The translations under genes were made by a program, and so were the position numbers. 64,000 bases of DNA from Thiohalophilus sp. Lineage in GTDB: Bacteria; Pseudomonadota; Gammaproteobacteria; UBA6429; Thiohalophilaceae. The notes under the pieces are model-generated. The model saw only the letters and a program-made list of their open reading frames with translations. It searched no databases and was not told the DNA's origin. Location of the stretch: assembly GCF_034522235.1 (NCBI RefSeq), contig NZ_JAXHLN010000003.1, positions 1 through 64,000 on the forward strand, given 5' to 3'. Below are positions 26,165 through 34,906 of this stretch, piece after piece (positions within the stretch are counted from its first letter, which is position 1; each line of letters begins with the position of its first letter).

Positions 26165-27703
26165 ATGAATCTCGCAGTGGTCTACACCCGCGCCCAGTGT
26201 GGCGTCGACGCCCCGCTGGTCAGCGTGGAAACCCATCTCTCCAACGGCCTGCCCGGTCTGTCTATCGTGGGGTTGCCTGAGACCGAGGTGAAGGAGAGCA
26301 AGGACCGGGTGCGGGCCGCGTTGCTGAACAGCCGCTTCGAGTACCCCGCCCGGCGCATCACGGTCAATCTGGCTCCCGCCGATCTGCCCAAGGAGGGCGG
26401 CCGCTTCGATCTCGCCATCGCTCTGGGCATCCTGGCCGCCTCCGGACAGCTGCCGGTCGACGCGCTCGCCCGCTATGAGTTTCTCGGCGAACTGGCCCTC
26501 GGCGGCGCCCTGCGCCCGGTACGCGGCGCCCTGCCCGCCAGCATCCACAGCCGCCGGGCCCAGCGCTGTCTGATCCTGCCGGCGGAGAATCTGGCCGAGG
26601 CCACCCTGATCCAGGAGGCCGAGGTCCTGGCGGCCGCCCACCTGAGCGAGGTCTGCGCCCATCTGGTGGGACAGCAACGGCTCGCCCTGCCCGAGCAGTC
26701 CCCCATCAGCGCACACGCCCCCGAACGCGAACCGGATCTGGCCGAGGTTCGCGCCCAGCATCAGGCCCGCCGGGCGCTGGAGATCGCCGCCGCCGGCGGC
26801 CACAGCCTGTTGCTGGTCGGCCCACCCGGGACCGGCAAGTCGATGCTGGCCCGGCGCCTGCCAGGCATCCTGCCGACCATGAGTGACGAGGAGGCGATGG
26901 AGAGCGCCGCGGTCCAATCCATCAGCCATCAGGGCTTCGATTGCGCCCGCTGGAAGGTGCGCCCGTTTCGCGCACCCCATCACACCGCTTCAGCGGTGGC
27001 CCTGGTGGGCGGCGGCAGTCACCCGCGGCCGGGCGAAATCTCCCTGGCCCATCACGGAGTGATGTTTCTGGACGAGCTGCCCGAGTTCGATCGCCGGGTG
27101 CTGGAGGTGCTGCGCGAGCCGCTGGAGAGTGGCATGATCACTATCTCCCGGGCGACCCGCCAGGCCGACTTTCCGGCCCGTTTTCAGCTGATCGCCGCCA
27201 TGAATCCCTGCCCGTGCGGTTATTACGGTGATGCCAGCGGACGTTGCCGCTGTACTCCGGATCAGGTCGCCCGCTATCGCGCCAAACTCTCGGGGCCCTT
27301 GCTGGATCGGATCGACATGCACGTCGAGGTTCCCAGTGTCTCGCTGGAAGTGATCCATCAGGAGAGCGGCAACCGTGAAGAGGACAGCGCCACGGTACGC
27401 CGGCGGGTCGAGGCGGCCCGGGCGGTGCAGCTGGCGCGCAGCGGCGTCGCCAACGCCCAGCTCGATAACCCCCGCCTGGAAGCGATCTGCCGGCTGGACG
27501 AGGCGCCGGCGCGGTTACTGCAAACGGCGATCGCCCGTCTCGGTCTGTCGGCGCGAGCCTATCACCGGGTGCTGAAACTGGCACGCACCATCGCCGATCT
27601 GGCCGGTGCCGAACAGATCACCGACGCCCACATCAGCGAGGCGATCGCCTATCGGCGGCTGGATCGCCCCCTCCTCCAGGCCACCGAACCCGGGCGATAC
27701 TAA
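26165..27703 (+). CDS. comM: ComM/YifB-type AAA+ ATPase (Mg chelatase-like)
   Basis: 512-residue protein: an N-terminal ChlI-like domain (LPGLSIVGLPETEVKESKDRV), a central AAA+ domain with Walker A GPPGTGKS near residue 220 and Walker B MFLDELPEF, the cysteine-bearing segment NPCPCGYYGDASGRCRC, and the Mg-chelatase C-terminal domain. ComM is a branch-migration helicase in natural transformation. The frame begins 117 bases earlier, but the family N-terminus MNLAVVYTRAQ starts at 26165. Confidence 0.95.
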   Translation: MNLAVVYTRAQCGVDAPLVSVETHLSNGLPGLSIVGLPETEVKESKDRVRAALLNSRFEYPARRITVNLAPADLPKEGGRFDLAIALGILAASGQLPVDALARYEFLGELALGGALRPVRGALPASIHSRRAQRCLILPAENLAEATLIQEAEVLAAAHLSEVCAHLVGQQRLALPEQSPISAHAPEREPDLAEVRAQHQARRALEIAAAGGHSLLLVGPPGTGKSMLARRLPGILPTMSDEEAMESAAVQSISHQGFDCARWKVRPFRAPHHTASAVALVGGGSHPRPGEISLAHHGVMFLDELPEFDRRVLEVLREPLESGMITISRATRQADFPARFQLIAAMNPCPCGYYGDASGRCRCTPDQVARYRAKLSGPLLDRIDMHVEVPSVSLEVIHQESGNREEDSATVRRRVEAARAVQLARSGVANAQLDNPRLEAICRLDEAPARLLQTAIARLGLSARAYHRVLKLARTIADLAGAEQITDAHISEAIAYRRLDRPLLQATEPGRY

Positions 27704-27844
27704 ATGAAAGTTCCGCATCCCCGAACAGAGTAAACTTTGCGAGCTGTCCGTCCCTGCCAGAAGATGTTGTGAATACCTCCCTGCACGGCCGACGGTTCTG
27801 AAAGGCAGGGCGCCTCGCACCGCTGCGGATATTCGGATCGCCGG

Positions 27845-28754
27845 TTAAAGCTGCAGGTTATCGACTCCCGCTGCAGGGACTTGCGCCTGCCACTGGCGGC
27901 AGGTAGTCTCGATGATCTCGCGCACCTCTTCGGGCTTTTCGGTCATGGGCCAGTGGTTGCAGTGCACCGGCACGATATCGCTGTGGGGAATGCGGGCGAT
28001 CCTCTCCTCCAGCGCGCGGTGATCCGTCAGGGTGGTCCCGGTGGAGAGCAGCACCCACACCGGCTGGGTGATCCGGGCATAGTCGGGTAGCGGGCGTACC
28101 ACCTCCAGCACATCCTGCAGATAGTTGGCCAGCGGGATGAACTCCAGGTCCACCCGCGGGTTGGTATACAGGCGGGCGATCTCCGAAGCCGAGGTCTGCT
28201 TGAGCAGCTCGCGGGTTTTGACATCCAGCGCGTACAGATCGCGAATCGGAAATTCCCGCTTGCCCAGGCCCAGCGCGTACCCCAGGCGTAATAACCTGAC
28301 GATCAGCCACAACAACGGTCGAAAACGGCGCGCCTTGCCCAGCCGCCCATGCAGCAGTTCGGGGAAAACCGGATCCAGCAGAATCAGCCCGCCGCACAAT
28401 GCCGGGTAACGCAGCGCGAAGTCCATGGCGATCTGGGCGCCGAGACTGTGACCGAGAATGACCGCGTTGTGCGCTCCTTCCTGCCGCAGGACCGCGGCCA
28501 GATCCTCGCACCAGTGCTCGCGGTGATAGGTCTTGCGGGTCATCGAATAGCTGTGGCCGCGCAGATCCGGGCGCAGCAGGTTCCAGTCGCGGCGCAGATT
28601 CGGTATTGGCGACAAACTCGCTCCAGCGGCTGTGATTGCTCGCTAACCCGTGCAGCATCACCAGGGTCGGTGCCTGCGGCCCCTGGCTGACCCGTTTGTA
28701 GCCCAGCCGCACCCCGTCGGCGGCGGTGAGATAACGCAGTTCTTCACTCGGCAT
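27845..28754 (-). pseudogene. Alpha/beta hydrolase, frameshifted near codon 50
   Basis: Two reading frames together give one alpha/beta-hydrolase-fold protein of about 300 residues. The N-terminal part (MPSEELRYLTAADGVRLGYKR to SEFVANTE) is in one frame from ATG 28754. The remainder (LRRDWNLLRPDLRGHS, nucleophile elbow GHSLGA, C-terminal catalytic-histidine region VHCNHWPMTEKPEEV) is in the next frame, ending at 27845. Removing one base near 28605 restores a smooth join, VANTE-LRRDWN. Either a real pseudogene or a one-base sequence error; it lies with two other frameshifted genes. Confidence 0.78.
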
Positions 28755-28951
28755 ACTGAATCGTTTTTATTGGCATTTGTGTAACCAGTTTTATCATGCC
28801 TATAACCGCTTTGCAGCCGGCGATTGTCGACTATAGTTATACAGAGCCTGACGCGTTTTTTGCGACATTCCGGTTTGCTCCCGCGCCACGCCTGCAAAAC
28901 CGGAGCAATCAGTCTCTTCTATCAATGCACTGATGATCAGGAGGATTCATC

Positions 28952-29423
28952 ATGACCATGTCTTTAAGGTTACTCGAATACCTGGAATGGAAAAGCGTCG
29001 ATTACGAGCTGCTGCATCACGCCTTTGTCACCGGCAGCCTGCGCACCGCGGCCATGGCCCACATTCCGGGCCGCCAGATTGCCAAACCGGTGGTATTGAA
29101 AGACGAACAGGGCTATCTGGTCGCGGTGATCCCCGCCTCGCACAAGCTGGACCTGGAGCGAACTCAACCGCGATCTGCACCGCAAGCTGAGCCTGGCAAG
29201 CGAAAAGGAGATCGCCAGACTGTTCGACGACTGCTCCAAAGGCGCGGTCCCGCCCGTCGCCGAGGCCTTCGGTTACGAGGCCGCCGTGGACGAAACCCTG
29301 GAAGCCTTCCCTGACGTCTACTTCGAAGCCGGCGATCACGCCGAACTGGTCCACGTGTCCGGTGATGATTTTCGCTACATGATGCACGGCGCCCGGCACG
29401 GGCACTTCAGTCATCCCAACTAA
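28952..29423 (+). pseudogene. YbaK/EbsC-type aminoacyl-tRNA deacylase, frameshifted
   Basis: A YbaK-fold protein of about 156 residues in two frames. From ATG 28952 (strong CAGGAGG before it) the first frame reads MTMSLRLLEYLEWKS...VIPASHKLDL. After one surplus base near 29157 the second frame continues ELNRDLHRKLSLASEKEIARL to the TAA at 29421. Deleting one base gives KLDLGELNRDL, normal for the family, which edits mischarged tRNAs such as Cys-tRNA-Pro or acts on similar substrates. The intact C-terminal half argues for recent damage or a sequencing error. Confidence 0.78.
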
Positions 29424-29424
29424 C

Positions 29425-29513
29425 AGGGACGAGTTACGAGGGCCGAGTGACGAGGCATTAATAAAACTGGCATGGAGAAATTATTTCCTCGTCACTCGTA
29501 CCTCGTCCCTCGG
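29425..29513. repeat. Family A inverted repeat overlapping the kamA 3' end
   Basis: Arms about 29425-29455 and 29487-29513. It begins just after the YbaK-type stop codon and its right half is read as the final codons of the convergent kamA-like gene. Confidence 0.78.
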
Positions 29514-30931
29514 CACTCCCCGGCCCTTCGGGCCGGGTGGTCAGACGACCCTGAGGACTGATTTCGCCTGAGAGCATGGCCTGGTATTCGTCCTCGAAGA
29601 AGAATTTCTCCTCGCCGAAGGCCGGCTTGAGCTGATCGAGCCAGGTGGCATTTTCATCATACTGCGCGAAGAAGGGGCGCTGGACCCAGTCGGGGTTGCG
29701 GGCCTGGATGAAGCGCAGGACGAACACTTTCTCGCCGTGGATCTCGCTCACTCCCTGGATCTCCACCTTGCCGGGACCGGCGCTCATGGAAGGCCCGCGG
29801 GCGGTGCGCCCGAGGCCGGAGACCTGCTGCATGGCCTCGCGGTAGATCTCCCAGGCACGGGCCAGCGGGACTTCGAAGTACTGCTTCGCCCCGGTATCGC
29901 GTTCGACGAACAGATAATAGGGCACCAGTCCCAGCCGGACCTGCTCGCGCCACATATCGGCCCAGATCTGCGAATCGTCGTTGATGTGACGTAACAGCGG
30001 TGCCTGGGTGCGGATCACCGCGCCGGTTTCGCGGATCCGGTGGATCGCTTCGCGCGCAATATCGGTATCCATTTCCCGCCGGTGATTGAAATGAGCCATC
30101 AGGGCGACGTGTTTCCCCGCCCGGGTCAGCCGTGACAGCAAATCCAGCAGTGCGTCGGCATCCTCGTCGGTAACATAACGTTGCGGCCAGAAGGTCAGTG
30201 ACTTGGTGCCGATACGAATGGTCTGGATGTGCTCGAACTGCGGCTGCATCAGCGGCTCGAGATAGTTCACCAGATGCTGGGTTTTCATCACCATGGGATC
30301 GCCGCCGGTGATCAGCAGATCGCTGATGTTCGGGTGCTGTTTCAGATAGGCATGCAGATGGTCGGCTTCTTTGGCGGAGAAGCGCAGCGCCTTGTCGCCG
30401 ATAAACTGGGCCCAGCGGAAGCAGAAGGAACAATAGCTATGGCAGACCTGGCCCTGGCTGGGGAAAAACAGGATGGTCTCACGATACTTGTGCTGAATGC
30501 CGTCCAGGGTCTGCGCGTCCAGTCTGCGGGACATTGAGCAGCTGCTGGCCGGCCGGATGGGGATTGAGCCCGGCGCGAATGTCGCTGGCCACGGCCTGAA
30601 TCGTGGCCTTATCTTCGCTGCGCAACGCTTCGGCCATGCGCTCGAAGTCGGCTTCAGCGAGCATGCCACGCTGCGGGAAGGTGAGCTGGAACATCGGGTC
30701 GTTCGGGATGTTGTTCCAGTCGATGAGTTCATCAATGACATACTGGTTGACGCGAAACGGCAGCACGCTGGCGACCACGCGCATTTCAAAGCGCTGCTGG
30801 TCTCGCTCAAGCTGTCTCAACGGCGCGATCCTGTCCAGATGTCGCTCGGTATACACCTGAAAGCGGACGTCGGCTCGAATGCGCTCTTCGGCAAACTCCT
30901 GCTGTTTGAGCAATGGCATTACGCGGGTCAT
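29458..30931 (-). pseudogene. KamA-family radical SAM aminomutase, frameshifted
   Basis: A lysine-2,3-aminomutase-like radical SAM protein split over two frames. ATG 30931 (GGAG eight bases upstream) starts MTRVMPLLKQQEF and runs to LLNVP near 30530; then the next frame continues RLDAQTLDGIQHKYRETILFFP. This second part has the radical SAM cluster motif CHSYCSFC, the GGDP motif, and PLP-binding regions, to the stop at 29458. One surplus base explains the break. The last ~25 residues (GPGSAEGRGTSDEE...) come from a family A repeat and are probably not ancestral. Substrate unknown; beta-lysine or other amino-acid mutase activity is possible. Confidence 0.8.
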
Positions 30932-31281
30932 CGCATTACTCCAGATCCAAGTTAATCTGCGTCGTCGCCCATGACACGAAGCAGCCCCGCGGGGCAGGGC
31001 TGACAAAGAGGACGAATGACAGATTGTGATGCCGGCGAGATGCGGCCAGCCGACAGACAGGCTGACTATATGTAATACAGTCTGTTCACATAGTAACATC
31101 GTGCGATCTGGCTGGAACAACGACCGACCCTGGCATAACAATCCCTTATTAAACAATAACTTGGCTCTTAACGCCGATGCCGGCGACGCTGCGCCATCCG
31201 CGGCTCGAATGTCAATATCGACCTGCAGCGCACCTGCGCCTACTACAATGATCCGCCTTAGCAGGAGTCATCAAGTCGTTC
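30932..31281. other. Divergent intergenic region, kamA-like to rep
   Basis: 350 bases. Around 31065-31090 an imperfect palindrome (GACTATATGTAATACAGTC) with -10-like content suggests a promoter for rep. The remainder shows nothing I can assign. Confidence 0.35.
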
Positions 31282-33303
31282 ATGTCCACGATTCTCAATC
31301 CCCGACAAAACCAGGCCGTGCGCCACATCGACGGGCCGTGCCTGGTGCTGGCCGGGGCCGGCAGCGGCAAGACCCGGGTCATCACCCACAAGATCGCCTA
31401 CCTGATCCAGGAGTGCGCCATCGACGCCCGGCACATCGCCGCGGTCACCTTTACCAACAAGGCGGCACGGGAGATGAAAGAGCGGGTCGGCAAGCTGCTG
31501 CGCGGCGACGCCGGCAAGGGGCTGCGGGTCTCCACCTTCCATACCCTGGGGCTGGATATTCTGCGTCGCGAATACAAGGCGCTGGAGTTCAAATCCGGTT
31601 TTTCCATCTACGACAGTGCCGACAGCACGCACCTGCTCAAGGAGTTGATGAAACGTTCCTTCGGCGATGACGGCGGCCAGGCCGAGCGCATGCTGTGGCA
31701 GATTTCGCGCTGGAAAAGCGAGTTCGTTCTGCCCGAACAGGCTCTGCAACTGGCCGACGGGGATGCGAATAAAACCGCCGCGGCCCTGCTGTACGAACAG
31801 TATCGTCATTATCTGAAGACCTACAACGCGGTCGACTTCGACGATCTGATCATGCTGCCGGTGATCCTGTTTCGCGAACACCCGGAGATTCTCGAACGCT
31901 GGCAAAACCGGATTCGTCACCTGCTGGTGGATGAATACCAGGACACCAACTCCACCCAGTACGAACTGGTCAAGCAATTGTGCGGTGTGCGCGGCAACCT
32001 GACCGTGGTGGGCGATGACGATCAGTCCATCTATGCCTGGCGCGGCGCCCAGCCGGAGAACCTGTCGCTGTTGCAACAGGACTATCCCAGACTGAAGGTG
32101 ATCAAACTGGAGCAGAATTACCGTTCCACCGGCTGTATCCTCAAGGCCGCCAACCGGCTGATCGCCAGCAACCCGCATGTCTTCGAAAAACGATTATGGA
32201 GTGAGCTGGGTTACGGCGATCCGATCCGGGTGATTTGTACCCGCCACGATCAGCACGAGGCGGAACAGGTGATCTCGGAGATCATGCATCACATGTTCGT
32301 GCAGCGCACCCAGTATGCCGATTACGCGATTCTCTATCGCGGCAATCACCAGTCCCGGCTGTTCGAACAGGCCCTGCGCGAACACGATATTCCCTATTAC
32401 CTGAGCGGCGGCACCTCGTTTTTCGCCTATACCGAGATCAAGGACATCATGTCCTATCTCAAGCTGATCACCAATCCGGACGACGACAACGCCTTTCGCC
32501 GGATTATCAACACTCCGCGCCGCGAGCTCGGCCCCGCCACGCTGGAGAAACTGACCGAATATGCCATGGGCCGCGGCCACAGCCTGTTTGTGTCCGCCAT
32601 GGAGTTTGGCCTGAGCCAGGTGCTCAGTGAGCGGGCTGCCGAAAAGCTGCAGCGTTTCTGTCACTGGATCCTGGATCTGCAACATCAGGCGGAAGGTGAC
32701 GCACCCGCCTCGGTGGTCAAACGGCTGATCGTCGATATCGATTACGAGCGCTATCTGCTGGATAACAGTCGCGACGAGATCATCGCCGAGCGCAAGCTGG
32801 AAAACGTCAACGAGCTGGCCAACTGGATCGAGCGCCTGGCCAAAGCCAATCCGGACGCCTCACTCAACGAACTGGTGGCCAAACTGACCCTGCTCGACAC
32901 CCTGGATCGCAACGAGGAAGACGAGCGCGGCAACCGGGTCCACCTGATGACCCTGCATGCCGCCAAGGGGCTGGAGTTTCCCCATGTCTACCTGGTCGGC
33001 ATGGAAGAGATGTTGCTGCCGCATCGCAGCAGTATCGAGGAAGAAAACCTCGAAGAAGAGCGCCGCCTCGCCTATGTCGGCATCACCCGCGCCCAGAAAA
33101 CCCTGACCCTGACCTACGCCAACCAGCGCAAGCGCCACGGCGAGATGCAGGAATGCAGCCCGAGCCGCTTCATCGACGAGTTACCGGACGAGGATCTCAA
33201 ATGGTCCGGCGAAGGGGTACAGATGGATCCCGAGGAGCGCCAGGAGCGCGGCCAGGCCCATCTGGCCAACCTGCGCAGCATGCTGACAGGGAGCGATGGA
33301 TAG
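31282..33303 (+). CDS. rep: ATP-dependent DNA helicase Rep
   Basis: 673-residue superfamily 1A helicase, the same length as E. coli Rep, which helps replication forks pass protein roadblocks. Motifs: Q motif NPRQNQAV, Walker A AGAGSGKT near residue 26, TFTNKAAREM (Ia), DEYQDTN (II) near 218, GDDDQSIYAWRGA (III), LEQNYRS (IV), LMTLHAAKGLEF (V), EERRLAYVGITRA (VI). The N-terminus and the absence of UvrD's longer C-terminal tail favour Rep over UvrD. Directly followed by a GTGCTGA tandem array. Confidence 0.93.
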   Translation: MSTILNPRQNQAVRHIDGPCLVLAGAGSGKTRVITHKIAYLIQECAIDARHIAAVTFTNKAAREMKERVGKLLRGDAGKGLRVSTFHTLGLDILRREYKALEFKSGFSIYDSADSTHLLKELMKRSFGDDGGQAERMLWQISRWKSEFVLPEQALQLADGDANKTAAALLYEQYRHYLKTYNAVDFDDLIMLPVILFREHPEILERWQNRIRHLLVDEYQDTNSTQYELVKQLCGVRGNLTVVGDDDQSIYAWRGAQPENLSLLQQDYPRLKVIKLEQNYRSTGCILKAANRLIASNPHVFEKRLWSELGYGDPIRVICTRHDQHEAEQVISEIMHHMFVQRTQYADYAILYRGNHQSRLFEQALREHDIPYYLSGGTSFFAYTEIKDIMSYLKLITNPDDDNAFRRIINTPRRELGPATLEKLTEYAMGRGHSLFVSAMEFGLSQVLSERAAEKLQRFCHWILDLQHQAEGDAPASVVKRLIVDIDYERYLLDNSRDEIIAERKLENVNELANWIERLAKANPDASLNELVAKLTLLDTLDRNEEDERGNRVHLMTLHAAKGLEFPHVYLVGMEEMLLPHRSSIEEENLEEERRLAYVGITRAQKTLTLTYANQRKRHGEMQECSPSRFIDELPDEDLKWSGEGVQMDPEERQERGQAHLANLRSMLTGSDG

Positions 33304-33344
33304 TGCTGAGTGCTGAGTGCTGAGTGCTGAGTGCTGAGTGCTGA
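33303..33344. repeat. Tandem 7-bp repeat (GTGCTGA)n
   Basis: Six perfect tandem copies of a 7-base unit begin at the rep stop codon. The unit contains TGA in one of three frames, so any readthrough in that frame would stop. Confidence 0.85.
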
Positions 33345-33618
33345 GGGTAGTTGAGCAGGCTTTTGCCTGAAATGGTGGGAGGCGATTGACGTACAAGGAC
33401 GTACTACCCCGGCTCTGTTCCTGACAGAGCTCGGGATACACGCCATCCCTGGCGATAATGTCGCGTGAGGCAGGACGATGTACAGGAAGTACAAGTGTCG
33501 CGAGAGACCAGGGAGGGTCGAAGCGACTGCCGAGAGCGACGCATCAGCGACCCTGTTGGGATTCGCAAGGTCGCGGCGAAAAGCCCCTCCCAGATCCAGC
33601 ATGCGCAGCATGCTGGAT
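33345..33618. repeat. Repeat-rich spacer with family E element
   Basis: No gene. Contains GACGATGTACAGG followed by AAGTACAAGTGTCGC at about 33474-33501, matched at 50404-50430, and several short inverted repeats (for example GCATGCGCAGCATGC near 33599-33613). This is mosaic repeat DNA. Confidence 0.6.
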
Positions 33619-33712
33619 GTGACGAGGGACGAGGGACGAGGAAGTAATAAGAAAAAGCCGGGCATCGCCCGACTTTTTCTTTGCCTCGTCCCTCGTCACT
33701 CGTCCCTCGTCA
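33619..33712. repeat. Family A inverted repeat around a terminator
   Basis: Arms 33619-33641 and 33684-33712 (GACGAGGGACGAG and inverse) enclose the intrinsic terminator at 33652-33679. The right arm is read as the last codons (VTRDE) and stop of the cytochrome c gene. Confidence 0.8.
33652..33679. terminator. Bidirectional intrinsic terminator between rep and cytochrome c genes
   Basis: AAAAAGCCGGGC-ATC-GCCCGACTTTTTC: GC stem flanked by A-run and T-run, positioned between convergent genes. Confidence 0.85.
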
Positions 33713-34190
33713 CAGCCGCAGGCCTATTTGCTTTCGCGACCATATATTCCACGGCGGCCTTGACTTCCTCGTCGCTCAGGCCGGCGTTACCGCCTTTGGG
33801 CGGCATGCCCTTGAAGCCGTTGATGGCGTGGTCGAACAGGGTGTCGTTACCCTTGGCGATACGATCCGCCCAGGCCCCCTTGTTACCCAGTATCGGCGCG
33901 CCGGCCGCACCGGTAGCGTGGCAGGCCATACAGGCCGAATCATAGACTGACTTGCCGTCAGCCCCGCCCCCGCCGCCAGCGGTTTCCTGCTTGACCTCGG
34001 CCGTGTTCACCTGGCCGATGGGCGCGATCCGCTCCTCGATGGCCGCCTGCACCCGCGGATCATTCTGGACATCCACGGAATCCTTGCCGCTGATGGCATT
34101 GGCGCCGATGATGGCCAGCACCATGAATACCAGCAGGCCAATCAGAATCCCCACAAAAACCTTCATAAAATCCGTGTCTTTTTGGTCCAC
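33696..34190 (-). CDS. Membrane-anchored cytochrome c5-type protein
   Basis: 164-residue monohaem cytochrome. Starting at GTG 34190 (GAGGGG eight bases upstream) it has a short N-terminus, one membrane helix (MKVFVGILIGLLVFMVLAII), a Gly-rich linker, haem motif CMACH, and the distal methionine in FKGMPPKGG, typical of c5/CccA-like domains. Likely a periplasm-facing electron carrier. The C-terminal residues RPAAVTRDE are encoded by a family A repeat. A longer frame upstream to 34253 is possible but lacks a ribosome binding site. Confidence 0.87.
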   Translation of the reverse strand: MDQKDTDFMKVFVGILIGLLVFMVLAIIGANAISGKDSVDVQNDPRVQAAIEERIAPIGQVNTAEVKQETAGGGGGADGKSVYDSACMACHATGAAGAPILGNKGAWADRIAKGNDTLFDHAINGFKGMPPKGGNAGLSDEEVKAAVEYMVAKANRPAAVTRDE

Positions 34191-34403
34191 GTTGCTCCCC
34201 TCTACGTTAGCTAGCCTGTGGCCGGCGCCTGCAACGCGCCCGACCGATGTCAAATTTTGCGCCGATTATAATCGTAAAGCACCCGCGCCACCACCGCCCC
34301 CGAACCTGTCTGATTCCCGTGTGGACGAAAACCCGCGGGAACGTTAAGCTACGCGCTGTCCTTACCCAAAAAACCAAGAGTTTCACTGGGTTATACAGAT
34401 AAC

Positions 34404-34480
34404 GCGCCCGTAGCTCAGCTGGATAGAGTATCGGTCTCCGACACCGAAGGTCACAGGTTCGAATCCTGTCGGGCGCGCCA
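34404..34480 (+). tRNA. tRNA-Arg (anticodon CCG)
   Basis: 77 nt with a complete cloverleaf: acceptor GCGCCCG/CGGGCGC, D arm GCTCAGCTGGATAGAGT, anticodon stem TCGGT/ACCGA with loop CTCCGAC (anticodon CCG, reading CGG), T arm ACAGGTTCGAATCCTGT, discriminator G and encoded CCA. It is followed by tandem repeats that include copies of its last 19 bases. Confidence 0.98.
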
Positions 34481-34487
34481 AATAAAT

Positions 34488-34518
34488 AAAAGCCCATACT
34501 ACATAGTATGGGCTTTTT
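34488..34518 (+). terminator. Intrinsic terminator after tRNA-Arg (unit 1)
   Basis: AAAAGCCCATACTA-CA-TAGTATGGGCTTTTT; stem of 13-14 bp with T-run, 8 bases after the tRNA CCA. Confidence 0.9.
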
Positions 34519-34524
34519 GCTTTA

Positions 34525-34656
34525 CGCCCACAGGATGAGAACCTGTGAAACAGGTTCGACAAGCAACCGGAGGTTGCGCAGAACGCCGGCGCGTCAGCAA
34601 CGGCGGCCCCGAAGGGGTGAGCCGCTGTGCGGCGAATAATCCTGTCGGGCGCGCCA
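34525..34656 (+). ncRNA. Candidate structured RNA with tRNA-like 3' CCA (unit 1)
   Basis: CGCCC-ACAGGAT at 34525-34536 pairs with ATCCTGT-C-GGGCG at 34639-34651 (12 bp, one bulged C) and leaves CGCCA as the 3' end. Inside are hairpins AACCTG/CAGGTT, GCAACC/GGTTGC, CCCC/GGGG and GCCGC/GCGGC. This predicts a multibranched RNA closed by an acceptor-like stem. Transcription would require passing the terminator at 34488-34518. Prediction only. Confidence 0.45.
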
Positions 34657-34663
34657 AATAAAT

Positions 34664-34694
34664 AAAAGCCCATACTATGTAGTATGGGCTTTTT
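34664..34694 (+). terminator. Intrinsic terminator (unit 2)
   Basis: Same stem as in unit 1 but with the loop reversed: ACTATGTAGT in place of ACTACATAGT, its exact reverse complement. Confidence 0.88.
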
Positions 34695-34700
34695 GCTTTT

Positions 34701-34832
34701 CGCCCACAGGATGAGAACCTGTGAAACAGGTTCGACAAGCAACCGGAGGTTGCGCAGAACGCCGGCGCGTCAGCAACGGCGGCCCCGAAGGGGTGAGCCG
34801 CTGTGCGGCGAATAATCCTGTCGGGCGCGCCA
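34701..34832 (+). ncRNA. Candidate structured RNA with tRNA-like 3' CCA (unit 2)
   Basis: Second copy of the element at 34525-34656, offset by 176 bases with the same pairing potential, ending in the third copy of the 19-base tRNA 3' end. Confidence 0.42.
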
Positions 34833-34833
34833 T

Positions 34834-34876
34834 AAAATGCAAAAGGGTCTTCCTTGGGAAGACCCTTTTGCATTTT
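34834..34876 (+). terminator. Intrinsic terminator closing the tRNA repeat array
   Basis: AATGCAAAAGGGTCTTCC-TT-GGGAAGACCCTTTTGCATT, about 19 bp stem followed by TT. Unlike the first two, and directly before the amidohydrolase gene. Confidence 0.85.
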
Positions 34877-34906
34877 CGGACCGCCGGGGATGCTATTCTT
34901 TCAGCC

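Larger units (their letters stand above)
34462..34832 (+). repeat. 176-bp tandem repeat carrying the tRNA 3' end
   Basis: Two full 176-bp units (34462-34637, 34638-34813) and a third partial unit (34814-34832). Each starts with the same 19 bases, the last 19 of tRNA-Arg including CCA. Units 1 and 2 are almost identical; seen differences are in the terminator loop and one base after it. No integrase is nearby. The layout closely parallels the rtT repeats of E. coli tyrT (178-bp units starting with 19 bases of the tRNA 3' end). Confidence 0.92.

Noticed and set aside
30479-30931. Programmed frameshift in the KamA-like gene
   Set aside because: No slippery heptamer or stimulatory structure at the junction, and two neighbouring genes have similar one-base faults.
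33303-33344. CRISPR or phase-variable coding repeat
   Set aside because: Perfect 7-bp tandem units lie after the rep stop codon, so they neither space unique sequences nor affect a reading frame.
34207-34497. Minus-strand frame containing FGAPDRIRTCDLRCRRPI across the tRNA
   Set aside because: This is the well-known spurious translation antisense to a tRNA-Arg gene; the DNA is explained by the tRNA.
34404-34832. Phage or genomic-island attachment site at tRNA-Arg
   Set aside because: The tRNA 3' end is duplicated, as in att sites, but copies are regularly spaced at 176 bp in tandem with no integrase or foreign genes between.
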